Assembly (NCBI GenBank): GCA_963840925.1
Contig: CAWJAY010000012.1
Span: 62,001-126,000 of the forward strand
Source: DATAOG01 sp963840925
Lineage (GTDB): Bacteria > Pseudomonadota > Alphaproteobacteria > Geminicoccales > Geminicoccaceae
DNA: 64,000 bases
Direction of reading: 5' to 3'
Shown here: positions 26,664-36,685 of the stretch, in pieces
Layout: each line of letters opens with the position of its first letter
Position numbering within the stretch: position 1 is the stretch's first letter
Notes under the pieces: model-generated
Databases searched by the model: none
What the model was told of the DNA's origin: nothing
Seen by the model: the letters and a program-made list of their open reading frames with translations, nothing else
Position numbers and translations under genes: made by a program

Positions 26664-28512
26664 TCATGCCGCCGCCGGCACCTCGGGCGGGGCCGGCTCG
26701 GCACGGTCCACGATCTTGCGCACCGCCTGCCCGAGCGAGGTGACCAGCAGATCCGTGCCGATCGCCCGCACCAGCTCCTCGCGAGCCTCGGCTGCGGGCC
26801 TGGCGGTCCACATGCCGACCATGATCCTGACCTCCGGGCCGAAGTGTTGCCGGAGCCTCCTGGTCAGCCGGTGCGCGTGCTGGGTCGCCGCAGGATTGAC
26901 ATAGGACAGGCAGATCAGCGCCACGCCGTCGCGCTCCAGGCCCGCCAAGCCTCTGCCGGTCACGGCAGCGCGCGCCAGCGGCTGGGCGCTGCAGCCGCTG
27001 CGCTGCAAGAGGTGCGCCAGCATCGCCGCCGCCGCTTCATCGAGAGCGTTGCGCGCGCCGAGGCACAGGATCGTGCCGGCGCCGGCAGCCTGATCCGGCG
27101 CCCGTGTCTTCGGCTTCGGCCAGCTCCTCGACGACCCCGACCGTGTCCTGGGCGATTTCCTGGACCATCGCCCGCTCGAGGCTGCCGCGCAGCCGGTCCT
27201 GCTCGGCGAGCCCGAGCGCCGGGATGATCACCGCGTCGTACAGCTTCTCGAGCGGCTCGTCCTCCAGATACTCCTCGGCCAGCTCGGAGGCCTCTTCGGG
27301 ATCGCGCGCCAGCAGCCGTTGATAGAACTTGACCTCGGGAGCGAGCGCCGGCTCGTCACCCAGCAGCACGTGGAAGAACCCGAGCTGCGGAACGTGGCGG
27401 CCGAGAACCACGACGCAGACGGTGAGCGGCGTCGACAGCAGCAGCCCGACCGGGCCCCAGAGCGCGGTCCAGAACACCGCCGCGACCAGGACCGCGACCG
27501 GCGAGAGCCCGGTGCTCGAGCCGTACAGCCAGGGCTCGAGCACGTTGTTGCTGAACAGCTCGAGGGTGACGAACAGCGCGATCGTCAGCAGCGGCAACGT
27601 CCATCCGGGCGCGACTGCGAACGATAGGGCGATCGGGAACAGCGCCGCGATCACCGGCCCGACATACGGGACGAAGCGCAGCACGGTCGCGAGCAACGCC
27701 CAGAGCACCGGATTGGGCACGCCCAGCAGAAACAGGCCAACGCCGACCGGGATGCCGTAGAGCACATTGATCACCAGCTGCATCAGCAGGTAGCGACTGA
27801 TGCGCTTGCCGGCGTCGTCCATCGCTTCGGTGGCGCGGGCGACGTCCCTGGCGCCCAGCAGGCGGATTACGCGATCGCGCAGATCCTCGCGCTGGAGCAG
27901 CATGAAGATCACGAAGACCACGACCAGGCCCGCCGTCGCGATCGGCGCGACCAGCGGTCCGCCCAACTCCCGCAGCGTTTGCAGCGGCGGCGCCTGCGGC
28001 TCCTGAACCTGGACGAGGACCGGCTTGGGTGCTTCGTCCCTGGTCGGGTTCTTGGCGTCCTTCTCGGCGGGTCCGGTCGCCTCTTGCAGTTCCTGACCGA
28101 GATCGCGCAGCATCTCTGAAGTGCGCTCGACCACGCCGCCGCTCGGAATCGCGATGCGCAGGTCGCGGATCTTGGAGCGCAGATTCCACTCGTACGTTGG
28201 CAGGTGGTCGGCCAGATGGACCGCCTGGCTGCCGACGATCGTGCCGAGGCCGAGCAGCGCGATGAACAGCAGCAGGACCACCGCGATCACCGCCGGGACC
28301 CGACCCAGGCCAAGGCGGCGCAGCCGGACCGTCACCGGCGCCAGCATGAAGCTCAGCAGGATCGCGAGCGCGAGCGGCATCAGGATGGGACGCCCGAGGT
28401 AGAGCGCGCCGATTCCCACCCCGATCGCCACCATCATCGTGGTCGGCGAGACCGGGGGCGCAGCCGTGCCCGCGGGCGCGACCGGCGGCCACAAGCTCGG
28501 GTATCTGTTCAT
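26664..28512 (-). CDS. AI-2E family transporter with extra C-terminal domain (one frameshift)
   Basis: About 615 residues when joined. Eight or so membrane helices of the AI-2E/PerM fold: SPTTMMVAIGVGIGALYLG, LMPLALAILLSFMLAPV, VIAVVLLLFIALLGLG, then PLVAPIATAGLVVVFVIF, RFVPYVGPVIAALFPIALS and SNNVLEPWLYGSSTGLSPV (the PYVG and NNxxEPxxxG signatures). The frame breaks near 27088; the other frame continues with ILCLGARNALDEAAAAML, ALICLSYVNPAATQHAHR and VRIMVGMW, a Rossmann/B12-binding-like domain fused in many proteobacterial homologues. Start at the ATG at 28512. Substrate unknown; such proteins export small molecules or exchange Na+/H+. Confidence 0.85.
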
Positions 28513-28718
28513 GGCGTGCTCGCGATCGATCCGGGAGTGGCAGGCGCAAGTGTAGGAACTCCCGATCCGGACGTCACGTTCCGCTTGCGCCCGGAGCTTC
28601 AGCCGAGGGCTGCGGCAGCCGCTCCCAACCACCGCCACCGGCAGGGTGTCATCCGCTGGTAAAGCCGCCACGGCACGGTATGCTGGTGCCCGATCGAATC
28701 CAGACCACCGAGGGCGCC

Positions 28719-29945
28719 ATGCAACTCGCAGAACGGATGCACCGGCTCGGTACCGAGAGCGCCTTCGAGGTGCTGGCGCGCGCGAGCAGGCTTGCCCAGG
28801 CGGGCCGGAGCATCATCAACCTCGGGATCGGCCAGCCGGATTTCCCGACGCCCGAGAATATCGTCGCCGCCGCCCAGAAGGCGCTCGCCGACGGTCACCA
28901 CGGCTACACCCCGGCCAACGGCATCCTGCCGCTGCGCGAGGCGGTCGCCGAGGACATCCAGCAATGGCGCGGCGTCGAGGTCGACCCGGACCGGATCGTG
29001 ATCGTGCCCGGCGGCAAGGTCACGATGTACTTCGCGATCACGATGTTCGGCGAGCCGGGCGCCGAGATCATGTACCCGGACCCGGGCTTTCCGATCTACC
29101 GCTCGGTGATCGAGTTCTCGGGCGCCAAGGCGGTGCCGATCCCGCTCTACGAGGAGAGCGGCTTCTCGTTCTCGGCCGAGGAGGTGCTGGCCAAGATCAC
29201 GCCCCGCACGCGCCTGATCATTGTCAACAGCCCGGCCAATCCGACCGGCGGCGTCGTGCCGCGCGAGGAGCTCGACAAGCTGGTCGCGGGCCTCGCCGAG
29301 CATCCCGAGGTCGTCGTGATGTCGGACGAGATCTACGCCCGCATGGTCTATGACAACGTCCCGCACGCCAGCATGCTGGTCTATCCCGAGCTCCAGGACC
29401 GGCTCATCCTGCTCGACGGCTGGTCCAAGACTTACGCGATGACCGGCTGGCGGCTGGGCTATGCGGTCTGGCCCAAGGAGCTTGCGGAGCACGCCACGCG
29501 CCTGGCGATCAACATCCACTCTTGCGTCAACGCCGCGACCCAGTGGGCCGGGATCGAGGCGCTCAAAGGTCCCCAGGATGCCGCCTATCGGATGGTCGAG
29601 GCGTTCGATCAGCGGCGCCAGATCATCCTCGAGCGCCTGAATCAGCTGCCGGGCTTTCGCTGCGTCCGCCCGGGCGGCGCCTTCTACGCGTTTCCCAATA
29701 TCAGCGACACCGGGTTCAGTGCGCGCAAACTCCAGGACGATCTTTTGAACGAGGCGGGCGTCGCGCTGGTCGCCGGCACCAGCTTCGGCGACCAGGGCGA
29801 AGGCTACATCCGCTTCTCCTACGCCAACTCGATCGCCAACATCGAGGAAGCGATGGACCGCATCCGCCGGTTTCCTCGAGCGCTTCGGCCACGACCGGGG
29901 CAGCGCTCCGGGTCGATGGCGGCGTGGTCGACACGGATCGCCTGA
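28719..29945 (+). CDS. PLP-dependent class I/II aminotransferase
   Basis: 408 residues. Family features: INLGIGQPDFPTPENIV, GYTPANGILPLREAVAED, IVNSPANPTGGVVPREEL (Asn of the PLP site), VVMSDEIYARMVYDN and LLDGWSKTYAMTGWRLGYA with the Schiff-base Lys. Late FRCVRPGGAFYAFPN and FSYANSIANIEEAMDRI fit aspartate/aromatic aminotransferase-like enzymes. The last ~25 residues turn arginine-rich after a TTT at ~29871; the other frame reads FLERFGHDRG, a more normal ending, so a one-base error near the stop is likely. Substrate not determined. I chose the ATG at 28719 over one 13 codons upstream. Confidence 0.88.
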   Translation: MQLAERMHRLGTESAFEVLARASRLAQAGRSIINLGIGQPDFPTPENIVAAAQKALADGHHGYTPANGILPLREAVAEDIQQWRGVEVDPDRIVIVPGGKVTMYFAITMFGEPGAEIMYPDPGFPIYRSVIEFSGAKAVPIPLYEESGFSFSAEEVLAKITPRTRLIIVNSPANPTGGVVPREELDKLVAGLAEHPEVVVMSDEIYARMVYDNVPHASMLVYPELQDRLILLDGWSKTYAMTGWRLGYAVWPKELAEHATRLAINIHSCVNAATQWAGIEALKGPQDAAYRMVEAFDQRRQIILERLNQLPGFRCVRPGGAFYAFPNISDTGFSARKLQDDLLNEAGVALVAGTSFGDQGEGYIRFSYANSIANIEEAMDRIRRFPRALRPRPGQRSGSMAAWSTRIA

Positions 29946-29988
29946 TCGCCGCCCTTGCCGGCTTGACCTCCGGCGCGAATGCGCTATG

Positions 29989-30006
29989 TTCACCTTTAGG
30001 GGTGAA
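29989..30006. promoter_or_regulatory. Inverted repeat over the ArsR-family start
   Basis: TTCACC and GGTGAA flank a short centre (TTCACCTTTAGGGGTGAA). It covers the ribosome binding region directly before the ATG at 30006, where an autoregulating ArsR-type repressor would bind. Confidence 0.45.
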
Positions 30007-30374
30007 TGATGATCGCGATGGTCGCAGAAAGTGGCTTGGACCAGACGTTGAGCGCGCTCGCCGATCCGACCCGGCGCGCGATCCTCGAGCGGCTGGCGGC
30101 GGGCGAGGCTCGGGTCACCGAGCTCGCGCGCCCGTTCGCGATCTCGCTGAATTCGGTCTCCAAGCACATCCGCAGGCTCGAGCGCGCGCGCCTGGTGCGC
30201 CGCCGGCGCGCGGGCCGCGAGCATCTTTTGTCGTTCGATCCGGCGCCGCTCGCCGAGGCGGCGGCCTGGATCGAGCGCCAGCGCGCCTTCTGGACGGGCC
30301 GGCTCGATGCCCTTGAGCGCGAGCTGCGCCAAGCTGACCCCCATCCAAATCCGAGGAGCCTGAGCGATGCCTAA
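30006..30374 (+). CDS. ArsR-family transcriptional regulator
   Basis: 122 residues; ATGs at 30006, 30009 and 30018 are all usable. The winged helix is plain: LSALADPTRRAILERLAAGE, RVTELARPFAISLNSVSKHI, RRLERARLVRRRRAGREHLL. No metal-binding cysteines are present, so this belongs to the subgroup paired with SRPBCC/AHSA1 proteins rather than to the metal sensors. Its stop overlaps the start of the SRPBCC gene by eight bases. An inverted repeat sits on its own start region and suggests autoregulation. Confidence 0.9.
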   Translation: MMIAMVAESGLDQTLSALADPTRRAILERLAAGEARVTELARPFAISLNSVSKHIRRLERARLVRRRRAGREHLLSFDPAPLAEAAAWIERQRAFWTGRLDALERELRQADPHPNPRSLSDA

Positions 30375-30969
30375 GCCCGACGCTGCCGCGAACGTCGATC
30401 CCGGCGCCGCCGTCGCGCGTGCCCGGCAGGCGATGAGCGAGTTCGGCGTGGTGCCAGAACCGCGCGCGCTGCGCATCCGGCGCGTGCTGCCGGGACCGGT
30501 CGAGCGGATCTGGGCCTATCTCACCGAGTCGGACAAGCGGGCGACCTGGCTCGCAGCGGGGCCGATGGACCTTGAGGTCGGCGGCCGGGTCGAGCTGAAT
30601 TTCCACCACGCCGACCTGTCCTCCGATGAGACCCCGCCGGAACGGTTCGAGAAGCTCGCAGCCGGGCACAGCCAACGCGGCCGCGTCACCCGCTGCGATC
30701 CGCCGCGCGTGCTGAGCTACACCTGGGGCGAAGGATCGGAGCATCCATCCGAGGTCACCTTCGAGCTGACCCCCGAGGGCCAGGACGTCGTGCTGGTGCT
30801 GACCCATCGCCGGCTCGGCGACCGCGCCGCGATGCTGGGCGTCGCGACCGGCTGGCACACCCATCTCGGCATTCTGATCGATCACCTCGAGGGCCGCGCA
30901 CCACAGCCGTTCTGGTCGACCTTCCTGCGCATCGAGGCGGAGTACCAACGGCGCCTTCCGGCCGAATGA
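30367..30969 (+). CDS. SRPBCC/AHSA1-type protein
   Basis: 200 residues with a START-like ligand-binding core: RIRRVLPGPVERIWAYLTE, RATWLAAGPMDLEVGGRVE, LSYTWGEGSEHPSEVTFEL, VVLVLTHRRLGDRAAM, then GWHTHLGILIDHLEGR. These helix-grip proteins bind hydrophobic ligands or act as Hsp90 activator-like folds; paired ArsR/AHSA1 genes are common in proteobacteria but the ligand is usually unknown. Translationally coupled to the regulator upstream. Confidence 0.88.
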   Translation: MPKPDAAANVDPGAAVARARQAMSEFGVVPEPRALRIRRVLPGPVERIWAYLTESDKRATWLAAGPMDLEVGGRVELNFHHADLSSDETPPERFEKLAAGHSQRGRVTRCDPPRVLSYTWGEGSEHPSEVTFELTPEGQDVVLVLTHRRLGDRAAMLGVATGWHTHLGILIDHLEGRAPQPFWSTFLRIEAEYQRRLPAE

Positions 30970-30987
30970 CGGGACGCCGGTGGAAAC

Positions 30988-31408
30988 TCATCCGTAGCGA
31001 TCGAGTTCGTTGAGCCCGATCCAGATCTCACGCGCGAACATGAACAGCGCCCCGCCCAGGAAGCCCAGAGCGACGACGAACAGAAGGGCGGCAAGGGGCT
31101 CGTGTCTGACCCCGACGAAGGCGCTGGAGAACGCCAGGATGACGAGCAGGGTCGTGCAGATCGCGCTGCCGAGGCGAGGCGGATCGCCCAGTTCATCAGC
31201 CGCGCCCGGCGCTTCAGGTATGGAATTTCGGACTTGCGGCGCGCCCGGTCGCCATCGTCGTCGGCGATCGTGGGCAGACTGCGGATGCGTTCATGCGCAC
31301 GATCAGAATGGAAACGAAGGCCGCCACCGCGCCGAGCAGGAACGCCGGCCCGGTGGCATGCGAGATGATCTGAGACAGCTGATCAAGGTCGGTGACGCCA
31401 AACTGCAT
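30988..31408 (-). CDS. DUF2721 membrane protein (two frameshifts)
   Basis: About 139 residues when joined, from the ATG at 31408. First piece FGVTDLDQLSQIISHATGP and LLGAVAAFVSILIVRMN is the DUF2721 N-terminus with its first helix. A shift near 31297 gives RSLPTIADDDGDRARRK and PYLKRRARLMNWAIRLAS. A second near 31165 gives AICTTLLVILAFSSAFVG and LAALLFVVALGFLGGALFM, ending at 30988. Function of DUF2721 is unknown. Both shifts are single bases in GC-rich runs. Confidence 0.75.
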
Positions 31409-31572
31409 CGAGGCGTGTCCGTCAGCGACGAGCGCTGCTACCGGTCGACATCAGTCGACTTCACCACGCCCGACCAGAGGGCAAAGACCGCAGCGTGTTC
31501 CGTTGCCCGCCTGGGGAGAGGCCGCTGCCGCGACTGGCGTTCGCCCTGCGGAGCGCAGCGCTGGTAGCGCGA

Positions 31573-31713
31573 TCATCGAGCCAGTTGAGTTGAGGCCCGA
31601 TGGCCGCGGCCCCGCAGGACGCCGACGCCGGGGCCAAGCCCACGGGCGCCGCCCAGGTCGACGCCGGACAGGCTCATCGCAAGGACCGCCGCCAGCGCGA
31701 GCGCGTTGCTCAT
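31573..31713 (-). CDS. Possible 46-residue exported peptide
   Basis: ATG at 31713 behind an excellent GAGGAGGGG ribosome binding site. The product begins SNALALAAVLAMSLSGVDL, a signal-like hydrophobic stretch, then becomes glycine/arginine rich. In the neighbouring frame the sequence continues with GLAPASASCGAAAIGPQLN and WLDDRATSAALRR, so the real protein may be longer with a frame error. Family unknown. The rest of 31409-31938 holds nothing else I can support. Confidence 0.35.
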   Translation of the reverse strand: MSNALALAAVLAMSLSGVDLGGARGLGPGVGVLRGRGHRASTQLAR

Positions 31714-31938
31714 CGCAGCCCCTCCTCAACGCCTCGTGCGCCTCCAGCCCGGAGGCGATGGCCGGTCTGGGCCGGTGCAAGCCATCGGTAGCATAGTTGG
31801 CCGACCATGCCAGCGGCGTTTTCCGATCGGCCGGCTGCGCTGATCTTGGTCAATGCGCAGGACCCGGACCTCGACGAGCTCCAGACGAGGGCTTAGGGTT
31901 TCAGCGCCTCGCCAACCGATCCGCACGGGAGCCGTCTT

Positions 31939-32658
31939 GTGACTGCAGAACCGAAGCCAGCGGCCGGAGCCCCGGTTGGGCCGCCGGTTGAGCCCTTGCC
32001 ATCCGGGCGGGCACCCGAAAGGGCGCCGCTCGCGGGCGCCGATGTGCGGCTCGAGCCGGTCGAGGTCGCGGCGCATGGCCTGAGCCTCTACCGGCTGTCC
32101 CATGCCCGGGCCGAGGACGCGGCGCTCTGGACCTACCTGGCCTACGGCCCCTTTGCCACGCAGGATGCCTTCGAGACCTGGCTCGGGGAGCGCTCGCGCT
32201 CGCGCGATCCGCTGTTTTTCGCGATCGTCCCGCAGCCGGGCGGCGAGGCCGCGGGCATGGCGAGCTACCTCAACATCGTGCCCGCCAACGGCTCGATCGA
32301 GATCGGTCACATCTGGCTGGCGCCGCCCTTACAGAAAACCCGGGCCGCGACCGAGGCGATCTTCCTGCTCGCCCGCCACGCCTTCGACGAGCTTGGCTAC
32401 CGGCGGCTGGAGTGGAAATGCGATGCGCTGAATGCAGCCTCGCGGCGCGCTGCCGGCCGCTTCGGCTTCACCTACGAGGGCACCTTCCGCCAGCACATGG
32501 TGGTCAAGGGCCGCAACCGCGACACCGCCTGGTTCGCGCTGCTCGATCGCGACTGGCCGGCTGTGCGCGCGGCCTTCGAGCGCTGGCTGGCGCCCGCCAA
32601 CTTCGATGCCGCCGGCCGCCAGATCGCAGCGCTGAGCGCGCTGACCTCGGCCCGCTGA
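31939..32658 (+). CDS. GNAT-family N-acetyltransferase (RimJ/RimL type)
   Basis: 239 residues from a GTG at 31939. After a proline-rich head, the GNAT core shows VRLEPVEVAAHGLSLYRLS, TYLAYGPFATQDAFETWL, AGMASYLNIVPANGSIEIG, then the acetyl-CoA segment HIWLAPPLQKTRAATEAIF and LGYRRLEWKCDALNAASRR, GFTYEGTFRQHMVVKGRNR. This pattern matches the RimJ/RimL branch that acetylates N-termini, antibiotics or small molecules. Target unknown. It converges with a small membrane protein gene eight bases beyond its stop. Confidence 0.9.
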   Translation: MTAEPKPAAGAPVGPPVEPLPSGRAPERAPLAGADVRLEPVEVAAHGLSLYRLSHARAEDAALWTYLAYGPFATQDAFETWLGERSRSRDPLFFAIVPQPGGEAAGMASYLNIVPANGSIEIGHIWLAPPLQKTRAATEAIFLLARHAFDELGYRRLEWKCDALNAASRRAAGRFGFTYEGTFRQHMVVKGRNRDTAWFALLDRDWPAVRAAFERWLAPANFDAAGRQIAALSALTSAR

Positions 32659-32666
32659 TCCGTTCC

Positions 32667-32969
32667 TCAGTGCGCCGTCATGCGCTCCGAGCCGACCCGC
32701 CAGTAACGCCACAGCGTGACCGCGCCATAGGCAATCGCGACCTGGAGCGCCGCCGCCACCAGGCGCGGCCAGAGCAGGCTCGCGAAATGGTAGGCCGGGT
32801 CGAGCATCGTCGCCGCGACCTCCATGAACAGCCAGAGGTTGACCACGATCAGCACGGCGTGGACCCGGCTCCGAATCAGCAGCGCCAGCCCGACCGCGAC
32901 CAGCACGGGCAGGACATTGACCGTTAGCACCAGGACCTCGGCGGTGAACTCGAGCAGTTTCGTGCCCAT
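32667..32969 (-). CDS. Three-helix hypothetical membrane protein
   Basis: 100 residues, three hydrophobic segments: residues ~9-32 (AEVLVLTVNVLPVLVAVGLA), ~37-56 (HAVLIVVNLWLFMEVAATML) and ~66-86 (LWPRLVAAALQVAIAYGA). No domain recognised. It is divergent from the formaldehyde dehydrogenase gene with ~215 bases between them, including a short AT-richer patch (32997-33030) likely to hold promoters. Confidence 0.65.
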   Translation of the reverse strand: MGTKLLEFTAEVLVLTVNVLPVLVAVGLALLIRSRVHAVLIVVNLWLFMEVAATMLDPAYHFASLLWPRLVAAALQVAIAYGAVTLWRYWRVGSERMTAH

Positions 32970-33183
32970 CGGCGGGCTCCTTCACCTCCGCGATGGTTTT
33001 CCGGCTCTTATTTAACCCCTAATTGAAAGATCGCAAGGGCTTTCACGCTATCAGCGATCTCCTCCAGTGATCCCGGCGCTGTGGCGCGCCGGTGGCGACC
33101 CGACGCAGGCCCTTGTCACCAGGACGGCACTCTGACAGGTTTCCGGAGCGATTTCCGGTTCGGTTCTCTAGGGAGGCGACAAG

Positions 33184-34293
<1,110 letters not shown>

Positions 34294-34372
34294 CGCGAGG
34301 CGCGGCCCCGAGCGCGAACGCAACAGGTGGCGGGCGGGTTTTCCGCCCATCCTCCATCTTGATGAGGCCGGC

Positions 34373-35221
34373 ATGACCGAACGGCTGACCACGCTCAAGC
34401 AGCACCGCTGCTTCGGCGGCATCCAGGGCATTTACCGCCACAACTCGAGTGCTACCGGCACGGCGATGGAGTTTGCCGTCTATCAGCCGCCGCAGGCGGC
34501 GCGCGGGCCGGTGCCGGTGCTCTACTGGCTGTCCGGCCTCACCTGCACCTGGGCCAACTTCACCGAGAAGGCCGGCGCGCAGCGCCACGCCGCCCGCCAC
34601 GGGCTGATGATCGTCGCCCCGGACACGAGCCCCCGCGGCACCGATCTCCCCGGCGAGCACGAGACCTATGACTTCGGCTCGGGCGCCGGCTTCTACGTCG
34701 ATGCGACCGCCGAGCCCTGGTCCCAGAACTATCGCATGTACACCTACGTCTCCGCCGAGCTACCCGCGCTGGTCAACGCGAGCTTCCGGACCGATGCCGG
34801 CCGCCAGGGCATCTTCGGCCATTCGATGGGCGGCCACGGCGCCCTGATCTCTGCGCTCAAGAATCCGGAGAAGTATAAATCGCTCTCGGCGTTCGCGCCG
34901 ATCTGCTCGCCGACCCGCTGCCCATGGGGCGAGAAGGCGCTCTCCGGCTATCTCGGCGCCGACGGCGACGCCTGGCAGGCCTACGACGCGACGCTGCAGG
35001 CCGCGGCCTCAGGCTGGACCTCCGAGGTCCTGGTCGACCAGGGCACCGCCGACGATTTTCTCCACCAGCAGCTGAAGCCGCACCTGCTCCAGGAGGCCTT
35101 CGCCGCCGCCGGGATTCCCCTTACCCTCCGCTACCAGGCGGGCTACGACCACTCCTACTACTTCATGGCGAGCTTCATCGCCGAGCACATCGCCCACCAC
35201 GCCCGTCTGCTGCAGGCCTGA
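34373..35221 (+). CDS. fghA: S-formylglutathione hydrolase
   Basis: 282 residues, esterase D family. It splits S-formylglutathione into formate and glutathione. Catalytic Ser151 is in FGHSMGGHGALISALK; the acid and base lie in VDQGTADDFLHQQLKP and YDHSYYFMASFIAEHI. YWLSGLTCTWANFTEKAGA near residues 51-69 is also diagnostic. It follows the dehydrogenase by 79 bases and precedes a DUF924 gene by two, so the three probably form one operon. Formate produced would feed formate dehydrogenase, which FdhD and MobA in this window support. Confidence 0.95.
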   Translation: MTERLTTLKQHRCFGGIQGIYRHNSSATGTAMEFAVYQPPQAARGPVPVLYWLSGLTCTWANFTEKAGAQRHAARHGLMIVAPDTSPRGTDLPGEHETYDFGSGAGFYVDATAEPWSQNYRMYTYVSAELPALVNASFRTDAGRQGIFGHSMGGHGALISALKNPEKYKSLSAFAPICSPTRCPWGEKALSGYLGADGDAWQAYDATLQAAASGWTSEVLVDQGTADDFLHQQLKPHLLQEAFAAAGIPLTLRYQAGYDHSYYFMASFIAEHIAHHARLLQA

Positions 35222-35223
35222 GC

Positions 35224-35847
35224 GTGCCGGCCGGAGACTTCGACGACGTCCTGCGCTTCTGGTTCCCCGAGCACTTGCGCGATGACCATGCGGTCATGGT
35301 GAGCCAGTTCGGATGGTGGTTCGGCGGCGGTGCCAAAGCCGCGGTCGCCGAGCGGTTTTCGCCGTTGTGGCAGCGGGCGGCGCAGGGCGACCTCGACCAT
35401 TGGTCAAATGCGCCGCGATCCCGGCTCGCGCTGATCATCGCCCTCGATCAGTTCTCGCGCTCGCTCTACCCCGGAACCGCGCGGGCGTACGCGCAGGATC
35501 CGAAGGCGCTCGCGCTGGCCCTTCAAGGCATCGAGATCGGCCACTATGCAGCGCTCGCGACGCCGTGGGAGAGAACGTTCTTTTTTCTGCCGCTGGGCCA
35601 CGCCGAGCAGCTCAGGCATCTGGAGGTGGCGGTCAAGCTCGCCGAGGACCTGGCCGCGAAGGCGCCAGCGGAGCTCCGCCGGGTTCTCGAGCACTCCGCC
35701 TCGCAGGCCCGCGGCCATCGGGACGTGATCGCCCGCTTCGGCCGGCATCCGCATCGCAACGCCGCGCTCGGGCGCGCATCGATCCCGGAGGAGCTCGACT
35801 ATCTGGCGGCCGGCCAACTGGTCCATCTTCGGCCGCCGCCGCGCTGA
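35224..35847 (+). CDS. DUF924 family protein
   Basis: 207 residues from a GTG at 35224, two bases after the hydrolase stop. Family core: VLRFWFPEHLRDDHAVM, QFGWWFGGGAKAAVAERF, LALIIALDQFSRSLYPGTA, RTFFFLPLGHAEQLRHLE and ARFGRHPHRNAALGR. DUF924 proteins are all-helical, TPR-like, with unknown function. The tight spacing implies translation coupling with formaldehyde detoxification, though DUF924 is found in many contexts. Confidence 0.9.
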   Translation: MPAGDFDDVLRFWFPEHLRDDHAVMVSQFGWWFGGGAKAAVAERFSPLWQRAAQGDLDHWSNAPRSRLALIIALDQFSRSLYPGTARAYAQDPKALALALQGIEIGHYAALATPWERTFFFLPLGHAEQLRHLEVAVKLAEDLAAKAPAELRRVLEHSASQARGHRDVIARFGRHPHRNAALGRASIPEELDYLAAGQLVHLRPPPR

Positions 35848-35892
35848 ACCATCCTCCGATCGAGCCCCTGCGCCCGGGCTCGCCCGGCGCGC

Positions 35893-36528
35893 TCACCGCG
35901 CCGTGGCGGTCGGATGCAGCTGGGGCCGGAAGCCGGCGCGGAGCGCTGCAATCGTGGTGCGCGGGGTCAGCACGGTTACCTCGAGCCGGGTCGGCCGGGC
36001 CCGCCCCGGGCGGTAGCCTTCCGGCACCCAGGGCAGGAGCTGGTCGCCGAGCACAAGGTAGGCGACGCTGGGCTTGCCCGGCAGCGTGACGAAGCTGCCC
36101 TCGGGCAGATCGTCGATCGCAGCTGGGTGGGTGATCTGGTGGCGGGTCTGCGCCTCGACCCGCTCGCGGTGCAGCTGCCAGTCGATCTCGACCGCGCGCG
36201 GCCGGTCCGTCCGCCCGGTCGCCACCATCCAGGCGCTGACGAAGGCCTCATAGGCGGCTCGCCGGCACAGCGCGCACGGCCGATGCCCGGCCGCCAGCGC
36301 CACCGCCTCGTCGAGGAAAAACAGCTGGGTATAGGCGCCCGGCCGCATCACCTCCTGGCGCCGGCCCTTGAACTCCAGCCGGCAGGTGACCCAGTGCGGA
36401 TGCTGCCAGCGCGCCGCCCCGAGCCGGCGCTCGTCATTGTGCAGGATGCCGCGATTGCCCATCAGCAGGCCGCGCGCGGGGCTGCTCACGATCTCGCCGA
36501 ACGGCGTGACCCGGTTCTGAAGCGGCAT
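35893..36528 (-). CDS. Conserved hypothetical protein
   Basis: 211 residues. Distinctive blocks: PLQNRVTPFGEIVSSPARG, LLMGNRGILHNDERR, WVTCRLEFKGRRQEVMRPG, YTQLFFLDEAVALAAGHRP, then CALCRRAAYEAFVSAW and ITHPAAIDDLPEGSFVTLP. I recognise this as a family conserved in rhizobia and relatives but know no function or named domain. The CALC pair could bind metal. It converges with DUF924 from the right and is transcribed toward it. Confidence 0.75.
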   Translation of the reverse strand: MPLQNRVTPFGEIVSSPARGLLMGNRGILHNDERRLGAARWQHPHWVTCRLEFKGRRQEVMRPGAYTQLFFLDEAVALAAGHRPCALCRRAAYEAFVSAWMVATGRTDRPRAVEIDWQLHRERVEAQTRHQITHPAAIDDLPEGSFVTLPGKPSVAYLVLGDQLLPWVPEGYRPGRARPTRLEVTVLTPRTTIAALRAGFRPQLHPTATAR

Positions 36529-36685
36529 CCCGGTTCTCCGCCGGCACAGGGTTCATTTCCGGGGCCGGCCCCTCGTTGTCCGTTTCTGGCACTACTGCGG
36601 CGCGTGATCCACAACGGAGACGCGCCGATCCCGCGCTTGGTCGTCGCGGGTGCCGGTGCTACAGACGGCGCGTTGGGCCCATGCC

